Position numbers and translations under genes: made by a program. The notes under the pieces were generated by a model. It ran no database searches, was not told the DNA's origin, and saw nothing but the letters and a program-made list of their open reading frames with translations. From Mycolicibacterium mengxianglii (GTDB lineage Bacteria; Actinomycetota; Actinomycetes; Mycobacteriales; Mycobacteriaceae): a stretch of 64,000 nt of DNA. Below are positions 24,910-32,787 of the stretch, piece by piece. How positions within the stretch are numbered: the stretch's first letter is position 1; every line of letters starts with the position of its first letter. The stretch is from contig NZ_CP065373.1 in the NCBI RefSeq assembly GCF_015710575.1, positions 2,294,001 through 2,358,000 of the forward strand, given 5' to 3'.

Positions 24910-26400
24910 ATGGACGCGACGATTTCGGTGGACAGGTCGGCAGTGGTGGCCGGCGTGCAAGTCAAGACCGGCCTGTACGTCGGCGGTCGCTGGCGCGCCA
25001 GCGAGGACGCATCGTGGTTCGACGTCGTTGACCCCTCAACCGGCAAAGTCATTGCGGCCGTTGCGGATGCGACGCCGAGTGACGCCATTGCGGCACTGGG
25101 CAGCGCCGCCGCCGCACAAGCCAGTTGGGGAAGATCCTCGGCTCGTCGCCGGGCAGAGATCCTGCGTGCAGCCTTTGAAGCGGTTACCGCACGTCGCGAG
25201 GAGTTCGCGTCCGTCATCACTGCGGAGATGGGCCGGCCCTACGCCCAGTCACTCGGTGAGGTCGATTACGGGGCGGAGTTCCTGCGCTGGTTCGCCGAAC
25301 AGGCCGCGCACGTCCACGGTGAGTTCGCCGCCTCACCAAACGGGGACTTCACCATCGCGACGACCCGCGTTCCTGTTGGGCCCAGTTTGCTCATCACGCC
25401 GTGGAATTTCCCACTTGCCATGGGAACTCGGAAGATTGGCGCCGCGCTGGCGGCCGGCTGCACCGTTATCGTGAAGCCCGCTGAGCAGACTCCGCTGACC
25501 ATGGCGCTCCTGGTCGACGTGCTCGCCCAAGCAGGGGTGCCTGACGGAGTAGTGAACTTCGTTCCGACAACGCGAGCTGCTGACCAGTCCGAGACGCTGA
25601 TGCGGGATGCTCGGCTGCGCAAGGTCAGCTTCACGGGGTCGACGCCGGTGGGATCTCGGCTGCTCGAACAAGCTGCGCGGAACGTCATGCGCTCCTCGAT
25701 GGAGCTTGGCGGGAATGGTCCGTTTCTGGTCCTCCGCGACGCCGACGTGCCATCTGCAGTCAACGGAGCCATGGTCGCGAAGTTCCGTAACGGTGGGCAG
25801 TCGTGTGTGGCGGCCAACCGGTTCATCGTGCACGAAGCCGTGGCAGAAGAGTTCATCGAAGGTCTTGTCAAGCGCACCAGCGCCCTCGTCGTAGCAGACG
25901 GCACGGCCCCCGTCGCCGATATCGGGCCGTTGATCGACGACCGCCAGCGGCAACGGGTCCAACGTCTCGTTGATGACGCGGTCGCCTCAGGCGCCCAACT
26001 CCACACCGGAGGCTGGGCACTTCCCGGCGACGGATATTTCTACGCACCAACGGTTCTCACCCACGTGCCCGTGTCCGCGCCGATCATGCGCGAGGAGGTC
26101 TTCGGGCCGGTCGCGACGGTGACGGTTGCCGCCTCCGATGACGACGCGATCGACCTCGCCAACGACACACCGTTCGGGCTTGTCGCTTTCGTCTACACAC
26201 AGAACATGGCGCGCGCCCTGGACGCGACCTCGCGGCTCGATGCGGGGATGATCGGCGTCAACCGCGGCCTGGTGTCGGAAGCCGGCGCCCCATTCGGAGG
26301 AACCAAAGCATCTGGACTCGGGCGTGAAGGCGGTCACACCGGCATCGACGAATACCTCGAGACCAAGTACCTCGCAATCGACACCACCGTCCCAGCCTGA
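24910..26400 (+). CDS. Aldehyde dehydrogenase (succinate-semialdehyde dehydrogenase-like)
   Basis: A 496-residue NAD(P)-dependent aldehyde dehydrogenase. Catalytic Cys299 is in GGQSCVAANR, the general base Glu265 in SSMELGGNGP; ITPWNFPLAMGTRKIGAALAAG and the KPAEQTPLT cofactor segment are intact. The wording AGMIGVNRGLVSEAGAPFGGTKASGLGREGG is typical of GabD-type enzymes, but substrate specificity among these is broad. It would oxidise an aldehyde made by the alcohol dehydrogenase 51 bases downstream. Its promoter carries palindromes attributed to the IclR regulator. Confidence 0.9.
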   Translation: MDATISVDRSAVVAGVQVKTGLYVGGRWRASEDASWFDVVDPSTGKVIAAVADATPSDAIAALGSAAAAQASWGRSSARRRAEILRAAFEAVTARREEFASVITAEMGRPYAQSLGEVDYGAEFLRWFAEQAAHVHGEFAASPNGDFTIATTRVPVGPSLLITPWNFPLAMGTRKIGAALAAGCTVIVKPAEQTPLTMALLVDVLAQAGVPDGVVNFVPTTRAADQSETLMRDARLRKVSFTGSTPVGSRLLEQAARNVMRSSMELGGNGPFLVLRDADVPSAVNGAMVAKFRNGGQSCVAANRFIVHEAVAEEFIEGLVKRTSALVVADGTAPVADIGPLIDDRQRQRVQRLVDDAVASGAQLHTGGWALPGDGYFYAPTVLTHVPVSAPIMREEVFGPVATVTVAASDDDAIDLANDTPFGLVAFVYTQNMARALDATSRLDAGMIGVNRGLVSEAGAPFGGTKASGLGREGGHTGIDEYLETKYLAIDTTVPA

Positions 26401-26451
26401 CATCTCGCGAACCGATCGCACCGACCCCTACAAGGAAGTAGCGGAAATCCT

Positions 26452-27540
26452 ATGAAAGGCATGACGACGGTACTGACGGCGCCCGACGTACTGGAGCAGC
26501 GCGAGTACGACCTTCCCGAACCCGCCCCCGGTGAAATACTTCTGCAGATGATCCGCGCCAACGTGTGCGGCACCGAGGTGCACGTGGTTGGCGGCCGCCA
26601 TCCACTCATCGGACCCGGCTGCGTACTGGGACACGAAGGCGTGGGCAGGGTGCAGCGCCTCGGCGCCGGCGTGGCAACCGATTCCGCCGGCCGTCCCCTG
26701 GTCGAGGGAGACCGGGTGGTGGTGACGTACTTCCAGGCATGTCGTCGTTGCCCCGAATGTGACAAGGGCAAGGAAAGTCTTTGTCGCAACGCCTACGCAG
26801 GGTGGACGTCCAATGCCGACACAGCGCCACACTTCCACGGCACATTCGGCACCCATTACAGTGTCGGGCCGAACCAGAGCGTTTACAAAGTGCCCGAGGC
26901 AATTTCGAGTAAGGCAGCCTCCTCGGCGAATTGTGCGCTCTCCCAAGCATATGCAGGATGCGAGATGGGGGAGATCCGGCGCGGACAAACAGTACTCATG
27001 CTCGGCGCCGGCGGGCTCGGCGTGTGCGCCTCGGCAGTGGCCAGCCAGATGGGCGCCGAGGTTTTCGTCGCCGAGATGGACCCCCGTCGTCTGGAGAAGG
27101 CTCAGCTGTTCGGTGCCCGCCACGCGATTGACCTGTCGACGGCCGATAACGACGACGAGCGGGTCGCGCTGATGAAGGAGGCGACAGGCGGCGGTGCGGA
27201 TGTGGTCATCGACCTGACCGGGGCGCCGGCGGGCTTCCTCGACGCCGCGAGGTCCGTTGCCCCGGGCGGCATTCTGGTGTCCATCGGCAACATCACCCCG
27301 GGCAAAACGGCCCCGTTCGACCCGGGAGCGTTCACTCGGTCGGGGACGCAGATCAAGGCGTCGATCCGCTACCCGGCTCGGGTACTGGGCAAGGCGGTGA
27401 GCTTCATAGAGTCAACGCCCGGCTTTCCCTGGGAGGATCTCGTTGACGCTGACTTCAGCCTCGACGACGTGCAGCGAGCTGTGCAGGCGGCGCGGGACCG
27501 AGAAGTCACTCGCGCCGGTTTGATCATCGAAAATCGTTGA
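26452..27540 (+). CDS. Zinc-dependent alcohol dehydrogenase (MDR superfamily)
   Basis: A 362-residue medium-chain dehydrogenase. Catalytic zinc ligands are the Cys of NVCGTEVH and the His/Glu of LGHEGVG; the four structural-zinc cysteines are in CRRCPECDKGKESLC; the NAD loop is MLGAGGLGVCASAVA. It would interconvert an alcohol and its aldehyde or ketone, with the aldehyde going to the upstream dehydrogenase. AAGGAAGT lies upstream of the ATG. Same transcript as the aldehyde dehydrogenase is likely. Substrate not deducible. Confidence 0.88.
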   Translation: MKGMTTVLTAPDVLEQREYDLPEPAPGEILLQMIRANVCGTEVHVVGGRHPLIGPGCVLGHEGVGRVQRLGAGVATDSAGRPLVEGDRVVVTYFQACRRCPECDKGKESLCRNAYAGWTSNADTAPHFHGTFGTHYSVGPNQSVYKVPEAISSKAASSANCALSQAYAGCEMGEIRRGQTVLMLGAGGLGVCASAVASQMGAEVFVAEMDPRRLEKAQLFGARHAIDLSTADNDDERVALMKEATGGGADVVIDLTGAPAGFLDAARSVAPGGILVSIGNITPGKTAPFDPGAFTRSGTQIKASIRYPARVLGKAVSFIESTPGFPWEDLVDADFSLDDVQRAVQAARDREVTRAGLIIENR

Positions 27541-27556
27541 CGTGCCCACCGCCTCT

Positions 27557-27574
27557 GCCGGCCGACTGGCCGGC
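27557..27574 (+). terminator. GC-rich hairpin after the alcohol dehydrogenase
   Basis: GCCGGCC-GACT-GGCCGGC, a perfect 7-base stem with a 4-base loop, 16 bases after the stop codon. There is no T-run, as is common for mycobacterial terminators. Confidence 0.55.
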
Positions 27575-27698
27575 GCCACGCCGACCGGCGGATGCGCGGA
27601 ATCCCCTCGTCGAGAACGATGACCTACCGCGGCGCGTTCACTCTGTGCTCCAAGTACGTCCTCGCAGCGTAGTTCGGCACGTCCCGCCGAGTGTTCAC

Positions 27699-27733
27699 TT
27701 GAACTCTGATTCGATAGCTGTCAATATCGACCT
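27699..27733 (+). promoter_or_regulatory. arsR promoter and overlapping operator, leaderless architecture
   Basis: TTGAAC (27699-27704), 17 bases, then CAATAT (27722-27727), six bases before the ATG, so transcription should start at the A of the start codon. The palindrome TCGATA-GCTGTCAA-TATCGA (27711-27730) covers the -10 box, as expected for an ArsR repressor site. No Shine-Dalgarno is present. Confidence 0.5.
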
Positions 27734-28105
27734 ATGTCGAATTCGCCGGATGGGGTCGATGCCTGCTGTGTGACGCCACCGCTACTGCGTGAGCCGCTGA
27801 CAGAGCGGGCGGCCACGGAGATGGCCAGGAAGTTGAAGGCGCTGGCTGATCCGGTGCGGTTGCGGTTGTTCAGTGCGGTGGCCAGCCATTCGGGCGGTGA
27901 GGCTTGCGTGTGCGACATCTCGGGCGGAATCGACGTCTCCCAGCCCACCGTGTCGCATCACCTCAAGGTGCTTCGTGATGCAGGTCTGCTGACCTCCGAG
28001 CGTCGTGCCTCGTGGGTGTACTACACCGTGGTCCCCGAGGCGCTACGTGAGCTGGCTGCACTGCTGGACCTCGAGACCACGGCGCTCGCGGGGGTGACAG
28101 CGTGA
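27734..28105 (+). CDS. arsR: ArsR family arsenic-responsive repressor (first copy)
   Basis: A 123-residue winged-helix repressor. ALADPVRLRLFSAV, the recognition helix SQPTVSHHLKVLRDAGLL and the wing RRASWVYYTV are ArsR-type. Possible As(III) ligands are an N-terminal Cys-Cys pair (DACCVTPP) and the cysteines of EACVCD, matching the Corynebacterium ArsR1 style (paired N-terminal cysteines plus one more) as well as the ArsR Cys-x-Cys. The gene ends in a GTGA overlap with acr3. It would repress arsR-acr3-arsC until arsenite binds. Probably translated from a leaderless mRNA. Confidence 0.9.
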   Translation: MSNSPDGVDACCVTPPLLREPLTERAATEMARKLKALADPVRLRLFSAVASHSGGEACVCDISGGIDVSQPTVSHHLKVLRDAGLLTSERRASWVYYTVVPEALRELAALLDLETTALAGVTA

Positions 28106-29217
28106 CCGACACCGTCGCGCACAGTTCCTCGGCGCCGGTGGTGGCGAAGCTGTCCACCTTGGACCGGTTCCTGCCGGTGTGGATCGGTATCGCCATGGCC
28201 GCCGGACTGCTGCTGGGACGCTTCATTCCGGGATTGAACACCGCACTGGAAAGTGTTCAGATCGACGGGATTTCGCTACCGATCGCGCTGGGCCTGCTGA
28301 TCATGATGTATCCAGTGCTGGCCAAGGTGCGCTACGACCGTCTCGACACCGTGACCGGCGACCGCAAGCTACTGCTGAGCTCGCTGGTGCTGAACTGGGT
28401 GTTCGGGCCGGCGCTGATGTTCGCCCTGGCCTGGCTGCTGCTGCCCGATCTGCCCGAGTACCGCACCGGCCTGATCATCGTCGGGCTGGCCCGCTGCATC
28501 GCGATGGTCATCATCTGGAATGACCTGGCATGCGGAGACCGCGAGGCCGCCGCCGTCCTGGTCGCGCTGAACTCGATCTTCCAGGTGATCATGTTCGCCG
28601 TCTTGGGGTGGTTCTACCTCTCGGTGCTGCCCGGCTGGCTCGGTCTGGAACAGACCACGATTGACACCTCCCCGTGGCAGATCGCCAAATCGGTGCTGAT
28701 CTTCCTCGGCATCCCTCTGGTCGCGGGGTACCTCAGCCGCAAGCTCGGCGAGAAGGCCAAGGGCCGCGACTGGTACGAGACCGAGTTCCTGCCCAGGATC
28801 GGACCGTGGGCGCTCTACGGACTGCTGTTCACCATCGTGATCCTGTTCGCCCTGCAAGGGGAGCAGATCACCAGCCAACCGCTCGACGTGGTTCGGATCG
28901 CGCTTCCGTTGCTGGTGTACTTCGCCATCATGTGGGGCGGGGGTTACCTGCTCGGCGCGGTGATCGGCCTGGGCTATCAGCGCACCACCACGCTGGCATT
29001 CACGGCGGCGGGCAACAACTTCGAACTGGCCATCGCGGTGGCGATCGCCACGTACGGCGCCACCTCAGGCCAAGCGCTCGCCGGCGTGGTCGGTCCGCTG
29101 ATCGAGGTCCCGGTTCTGGTGGCCCTGGTGTATGTGTCGCTGGCGCTGCGCCGCAGATTCGCCGATCAGACCACCGTGCCTCTTACCGCCCAATCGCCGA
29201 AAGCGCAGGAGTCGTGA
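28102..29217 (+). CDS. acr3: ACR3-type arsenite efflux permease
   Basis: A 371-residue, ten-TM transporter. The conserved membrane Cys is in GLARCIAMVIIWNDLACGD, the signature of ACR3 permeases, and AFTAAGNNFELAIAVAIATYG matches the second conserved region. It extrudes As(III) (and perhaps antimonite) across the inner membrane, driven by the proton gradient. The GTG start overlaps the arsR stop by four bases, so it is translationally coupled. The first about 12 residues before KLSTLDRFLPVWIG form a cytoplasmic extension. Confidence 0.93.
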   Translation: MTDTVAHSSSAPVVAKLSTLDRFLPVWIGIAMAAGLLLGRFIPGLNTALESVQIDGISLPIALGLLIMMYPVLAKVRYDRLDTVTGDRKLLLSSLVLNWVFGPALMFALAWLLLPDLPEYRTGLIIVGLARCIAMVIIWNDLACGDREAAAVLVALNSIFQVIMFAVLGWFYLSVLPGWLGLEQTTIDTSPWQIAKSVLIFLGIPLVAGYLSRKLGEKAKGRDWYETEFLPRIGPWALYGLLFTIVILFALQGEQITSQPLDVVRIALPLLVYFAIMWGGGYLLGAVIGLGYQRTTTLAFTAAGNNFELAIAVAIATYGATSGQALAGVVGPLIEVPVLVALVYVSLALRRRFADQTTVPLTAQSPKAQES

Positions 29218-29219
29218 CC

Positions 29220-29273
29220 ATGTCTGACAATCCCGCCGTCCTGATCGAACTCGACGTGACCGTCTCAGAATGA
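29220..29273 (+). CDS. 17-codon mini-ORF coupling acr3 to arsC
   Basis: Reads MSDNPAVLIELDVTVSE; it starts two bases after the acr3 stop, and its stop overlaps the arsC start as ATGA. The first nine residues resemble the N-terminus of an arsenate reductase (compare RPSVLFVCV of the real one), so it may be the stub of a deleted second arsC, now serving to hand ribosomes on to arsC. Too short for its own function to be judged. Confidence 0.4.
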   Translation: MSDNPAVLIELDVTVSE

Positions 29274-29698
29274 GCGAAACCGACCGCCCCTCCGTGCTAT
29301 TCGTCTGTGTGAAGAACGGTGGCAAGTCGCAGATGGCCGCCGGCCTGATGCGCAAACTCGCCGGCGAAGCAGTGGACGTGTATTCGGCCGGCACCGAACC
29401 CGGCGCCGCCGTCAATGAGCTGTCCGCCCAAGCGCTCCTCGAGGTGGGCGTCGACATTGCCGGCGAACGGCCCACGGCAGTGGATTATGAGTTGGCCCGC
29501 AAGGTTGATCTCGTGGTGACGCTGGGCCGAGAGGTCCGCCTTGATGCGCTACCTGGCACCCGGGTGGAGAACTGGGACACCGACGAACCTTCCGAACGCG
29601 GCATCGACGGTCTCGAACGAATGCGCCTGGTCCGCGACGACATCGCCGAACGCGTGCAGCAGCTGATGGACGATTTCACCGAAGCCGCGGCGCCTTAG
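29270..29698 (+). CDS. arsC: Arsenate reductase, low-molecular-weight phosphatase fold
   Basis: A 142-residue protein of the LMW-PTP-like arsenate reductase class. The anion loop is CVKNGGKSQM with the nucleophile Cys13; Lys stands where the classical Cys-x5-Arg loop has Arg, a variant I recall in other actinobacterial ArsC proteins. GTEPGAAVNELSAQALLEVGVDI and ENWDTDEPSE, with the acid Asp, are typical. In actinobacteria these enzymes use mycothiol and mycoredoxin as reductant. It reduces arsenate to arsenite for export by the adjacent ACR3. It converges on the MFS gene with 23 bases between. Confidence 0.9.
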   Translation: MSETDRPSVLFVCVKNGGKSQMAAGLMRKLAGEAVDVYSAGTEPGAAVNELSAQALLEVGVDIAGERPTAVDYELARKVDLVVTLGREVRLDALPGTRVENWDTDEPSERGIDGLERMRLVRDDIAERVQQLMDDFTEAAAP

Positions 29699-29721
29699 TC
29701 GGCTGGCGTTGTCGTCGGACG

Positions 29722-30939
29722 TCAGTCCCGCACAGGAGGCGAAGGCGCCCGCGGCTTGCTGGCGGCCGCGATCAGCGCCCCCGCGGCGGCGATCGCGCCC
29801 AGGGCGAGGAACATGGCGGCGTAGCCACCGAGCACGCTGGCCAGGGCCGCGCCCACGAAGGGGCCGACCGCGGTGGCAATCATGATCGGCGCGTTCAAAA
29901 ACGCGCTGAGATGGCCGTAATGGGTTGCGCCCCAACGCTCGGTGACCGCGGTGGCCTGCAACAGTGTCATGATGCCGCGCATCACGCCCGCCCCGATTGC
30001 GACCACCACCAGCGCCCAGTAGGCACTGAACACTCCGAGTGCCACCGTAGTGACCGCGACGCCGGCCATGATCATGACGGTCCTGGGCACGACACCGATA
30101 CGGCGCACCAGCGTCTGATAGCCCAGGCGCCCGAGCACCTGTCCGGCACCGCCGAGGCCGAGCGCGACCGCCGCGGCGCCGGTGCCGATGCCGCGTTGAC
30201 TCATCAACGGCACCAGGTTGGCGATCACCGCGTAGGACGCCAGCCCGGCAAGCGCGAACCCCGCCACCAAGGCCAGAAACGGCCCGCTGCGCGCGGTGCG
30301 ACCCGGGGCCTCGGCTTCATGCTTGGTGGCGACCGAAGGCCAGGGGCGCCGCAACCCGAAGAAATGCGCCGGAATGGTGATCACCGCCATCGCCGCAGCC
30401 AGGACGAGATAGGTGTGGCGCCAACTCAAGTGCGCCGACAGGGCCGCGGTCAGCGGCGCGAACACGGTGCTGGCGAGGCCCGCGACCAACGTCAACGCCG
30501 TCAGCGCCCGCACAGCGTCGGTGCCGAAGAACCGTGTCAGCGCCGCGAAAGCTGGGGCGTAGAACACCGCGCTCATCGCCACGCCGGCCATAACCCATGC
30601 CGCGGCGAACCAGCCGTAGTTCGGCGCGGACACCACGGCCACCACCGATACGGGGCCGAGCACCGAGCCGGCGGTCATGATCCACCGCGGCCCCACCCGG
30701 TCCAGCCAGCGACCGACCGGGATGCCCACCAACGCCGAGGTCACCAGCCCGGCCGAGAATGCGCCGGTCACCGCCGGCGCCGACCAGCCCGTGTCGGCGC
30801 TGATCTGCTCGGAGAGCACGGTGAAGGCGTAGTACAACACGCCCCAACTGGTGATCTCGGTGACGCACAACGCCAACAGCACCCAGCGCAGCCTGTGCGC
30901 TGCGCTGGGCGAGGCGGAAGAGGACGGGGCCTGCGTCAT
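29722..30939 (-). CDS. MFS transporter of the arsenic island
   Basis: About 405 residues from the ATG at 30939, whose ATGA overlaps the stop of the upstream flavoprotein gene. Twelve membrane segments, an MFS loop at GRWLDRVGPRWIM, and EITSWGVLYYAFTVL at the first helix. A longer open frame adds 43 residues upstream, but these are Arg/Pro-rich and lie inside the flavoprotein gene. Coupling to the ArsO-like protein indicates that it exports the product of that enzyme or another arsenical; that substrate is inference. Different family from ACR3. Confidence 0.83.
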   Translation of the reverse strand: MTQAPSSSASPSAAHRLRWVLLALCVTEITSWGVLYYAFTVLSEQISADTGWSAPAVTGAFSAGLVTSALVGIPVGRWLDRVGPRWIMTAGSVLGPVSVVAVVSAPNYGWFAAAWVMAGVAMSAVFYAPAFAALTRFFGTDAVRALTALTLVAGLASTVFAPLTAALSAHLSWRHTYLVLAAAMAVITIPAHFFGLRRPWPSVATKHEAEAPGRTARSGPFLALVAGFALAGLASYAVIANLVPLMSQRGIGTGAAAVALGLGGAGQVLGRLGYQTLVRRIGVVPRTVMIMAGVAVTTVALGVFSAYWALVVVAIGAGVMRGIMTLLQATAVTERWGATHYGHLSAFLNAPIMIATAVGPFVGAALASVLGGYAAMFLALGAIAAAGALIAAASKPRAPSPPVRD

Positions 30940-32285
30940 CCGCCCAGGGGGTGGAGCGACAGCGACAATGGTTGCGGCGATGACGCCTCTGATGCCGGGG
31001 CGGGTCCGCAGCACCCGCCGCCGGCGTTCTCGGTATCGGGGCTGTCGAACAAGCCCGCACCGTTGCACACGCCGGTGTCGGGGAGGGTCAGTTCGACCCG
31101 CTGGGCGGCCTCGTGGTCGCCGGCCAGCTCGGCGGCGATGCTGCGGACCTGCTCGTAGCCGGTCATCGCCAGGAAGGTCGGTGCCCGCCCGTAGGACTTC
31201 ATCCCGACGATGTAGAGATCGGGTTCGGGGTGGGCCAATTCGGCTGCGCCGTGGGGCAATACGCTGCCGCAGGAGTGCATGTTCGGGTCGATGGACGGGG
31301 CCAGCTTGATCGGCGCCTGCAGGATCGGATCCAACGCGATGCGCATCTCCGACAGGAATGACAGGTCAGGTCGGAAGCCGGTGAGCACCACCACCTGATC
31401 CGCCGGCGGCAGCGCCCGCCCGTCCTCGGCCGTCACCACCGCGTGACCGTCGACGACGTCGATTCTCTCGGTGCGAAATCCTGTCACCAGATTGATCAGG
31501 CCGGCGTCGACGGCTTCCTTGGAGCGCACGCCCAGGGCGCCGCGCTCAGGAAGTTCGTCCGCAGAGCCGCCACCGAAGGTGTCCTCGGCGACCCCGCGGC
31601 GCAGCGCCCACGTCACCGTCGTCGACGGATCCCGCCGCGTCACCTCAGCGAGCTGGATCACTGCGGTCATCGCCGAGTGCCCGCTCCCGATCACCACCAC
31701 ATGCTTGCCCGCCAACGCCGAGGCCTGCCCGGGTGTCGGTGGAAGATAGGACACCGCACCAGAGGTGGCGGCGAGCTCTTCGCCGATTGCCGGAATGCCC
31801 TCAGCGCCAGCAGGATTGGGCTGACCCCAGGTGCCCGAGGCATCGATGATCGCGCGCGCCTGGAGTCGGCGGTGAATGCCGTCGGGATCGGTCACGTTCA
31901 CCACAAGTGGTTGCTCAGCGCGGCCAGGGCTGACGAGACGGTCGCGGCCCCGTCGCGTCACCGCCCACACCCGGGTGTCATACCGCACCCGATCACCCAG
32001 GGCCTGCGCCAACGGCGCCAGATACGCGTCGATCCACTGCCGTCCGGTCGGGAAGCCTGACTCCGGCGCAGTCCAACCGGCCGGCCCCAGCAATCGGGCT
32101 GCAGCGGGGTCGACCAACTCCGGCCAGGGGGAGAACGTACGCACGTGCGCCCACTGCTCAACCGCGGACGCAGCGCTGTGGCCGGCCTCCAGCACCACCG
32201 GCTCGAGTCCGCGCTCCAACAGATGGGCGGCGGCCGCCAGTCCCAATGGTCCTGCGCCGATGACTACAACGGGCAACTCGGACAT
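30936..32285 (-). CDS. FAD/NAD(P)-binding monooxygenase, ArsO-like, with Cys-rich C-terminal tail
   Basis: A 449-residue flavoprotein. The N-terminal FAD loop is VIGAGPLGLAAAAHLLERG, the second (NADPH) loop VVIGSGHSAMTAVIQLAE, with SYLPPTPG between them as in flavin-containing monooxygenases, and LTGFRPDLSFL plus YIVGMKSYGRAPTFL closing the FAD domain. Homologues occur in ars operons as ArsO. The last about 50 residues are odd: VCNGAGLF, then GGGCCGPAPASE, a Cys-Cys tail that could bind As(III) or deliver it. Divergent from the second arsR and coupled to the MFS gene. Confidence 0.85.
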   Translation of the reverse strand: MSELPVVVIGAGPLGLAAAAHLLERGLEPVVLEAGHSAASAVEQWAHVRTFSPWPELVDPAAARLLGPAGWTAPESGFPTGRQWIDAYLAPLAQALGDRVRYDTRVWAVTRRGRDRLVSPGRAEQPLVVNVTDPDGIHRRLQARAIIDASGTWGQPNPAGAEGIPAIGEELAATSGAVSYLPPTPGQASALAGKHVVVIGSGHSAMTAVIQLAEVTRRDPSTTVTWALRRGVAEDTFGGGSADELPERGALGVRSKEAVDAGLINLVTGFRTERIDVVDGHAVVTAEDGRALPPADQVVVLTGFRPDLSFLSEMRIALDPILQAPIKLAPSIDPNMHSCGSVLPHGAAELAHPEPDLYIVGMKSYGRAPTFLAMTGYEQVRSIAAELAGDHEAAQRVELTLPDTGVCNGAGLFDSPDTENAGGGCCGPAPASEASSPQPLSLSLHPLGG

Positions 32286-32309
32286 TCGACACTCCTCGAA
32301 TCGACGTCT

Positions 32310-32323
32310 ATCGATACATTGAT
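32310..32323. promoter_or_regulatory. ArsR operator candidate between the flavoprotein and second arsR
   Basis: ATCGAT-AC-ATTGAT, imperfect 6-2-6, within the 78-base divergent spacer. It shares ATCGATA with the first arsR operator. One repressor dimer here could control both directions. TACATT (32315-32320) inside it may be the -10 box of the rightward promoter. Confidence 0.45.
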
Positions 32324-32363
32324 CGTCCGTGACGCATCGAAGTTTGTCAATGCGTGTGTCATC

Positions 32364-32732
32364 ATGGATGGCATGGCCACCGCAAACGCCCCGCTCACCA
32401 CCAGCGACGTTGCTGCCTGCTGCTCACCACTCACCGGCGGCGTGCTGGACACCGCCGCGGCCGAACACCTCGCCTCGGTGTTCAAAGCCCTCGCCGATCC
32501 CGCACGCGTCAAGCTCGTGTCCCTCATCGCTGCCGGAGAAGGTGGCGAAGCCTGCATCTGCGACCTCACCGAACCGCTGGGGTTGAGCCAACCGACAGTG
32601 TCGCACCACATGAAGCTGCTCGTCGACGCCGGCCTCGTGTCGCGCGACCAGCGCGGCAAGTGGGCCTACTACCGCGTCAACCCCGAGGCCCTGGACCGCA
32701 TCGCTTCCGCGCTCACGACCCACTCACGCTAG
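32364..32732 (+). CDS. arsR: ArsR family arsenic-responsive repressor (second copy)
   Basis: 122 residues from the ATG at 32364 (an ATG at 32373 is also possible). FKALADPARVKLVSLI, LSQPTVSHHMKLLVDAGLV and RGKWAYYRVN form the winged helix. Like the first copy it has an N-terminal Cys-Cys (VAACCSPLTGG) and a Cys-x-Cys (EACICD). The two repressors are clearly paralogous and may have partly different operators. It would repress the divergent flavoprotein-MFS arm. No strong ribosome site is visible. Confidence 0.88.
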   Translation: MDGMATANAPLTTSDVAACCSPLTGGVLDTAAAEHLASVFKALADPARVKLVSLIAAGEGGEACICDLTEPLGLSQPTVSHHMKLLVDAGLVSRDQRGKWAYYRVNPEALDRIASALTTHSR

Positions 32733-32787
32733 ACAGCGCTCGTCGAACAATTGCCCGGTTCCGGCACCGCCGCATACTGTTGCCCGA

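Noticed and set aside
1..27600. Prophage, integrase or attachment sites explaining the accessory left half
   Set aside because: No integrase, transposase, phage structural gene or tRNA-associated direct repeat was found; the genes look like ordinary actinobacterial catabolic loci.
30940..31068. 43-residue N-terminal extension of the arsenic-island MFS gene
   Set aside because: Arg/Pro-rich and inside the flavoprotein gene; the ATGA overlap gives a normal start.
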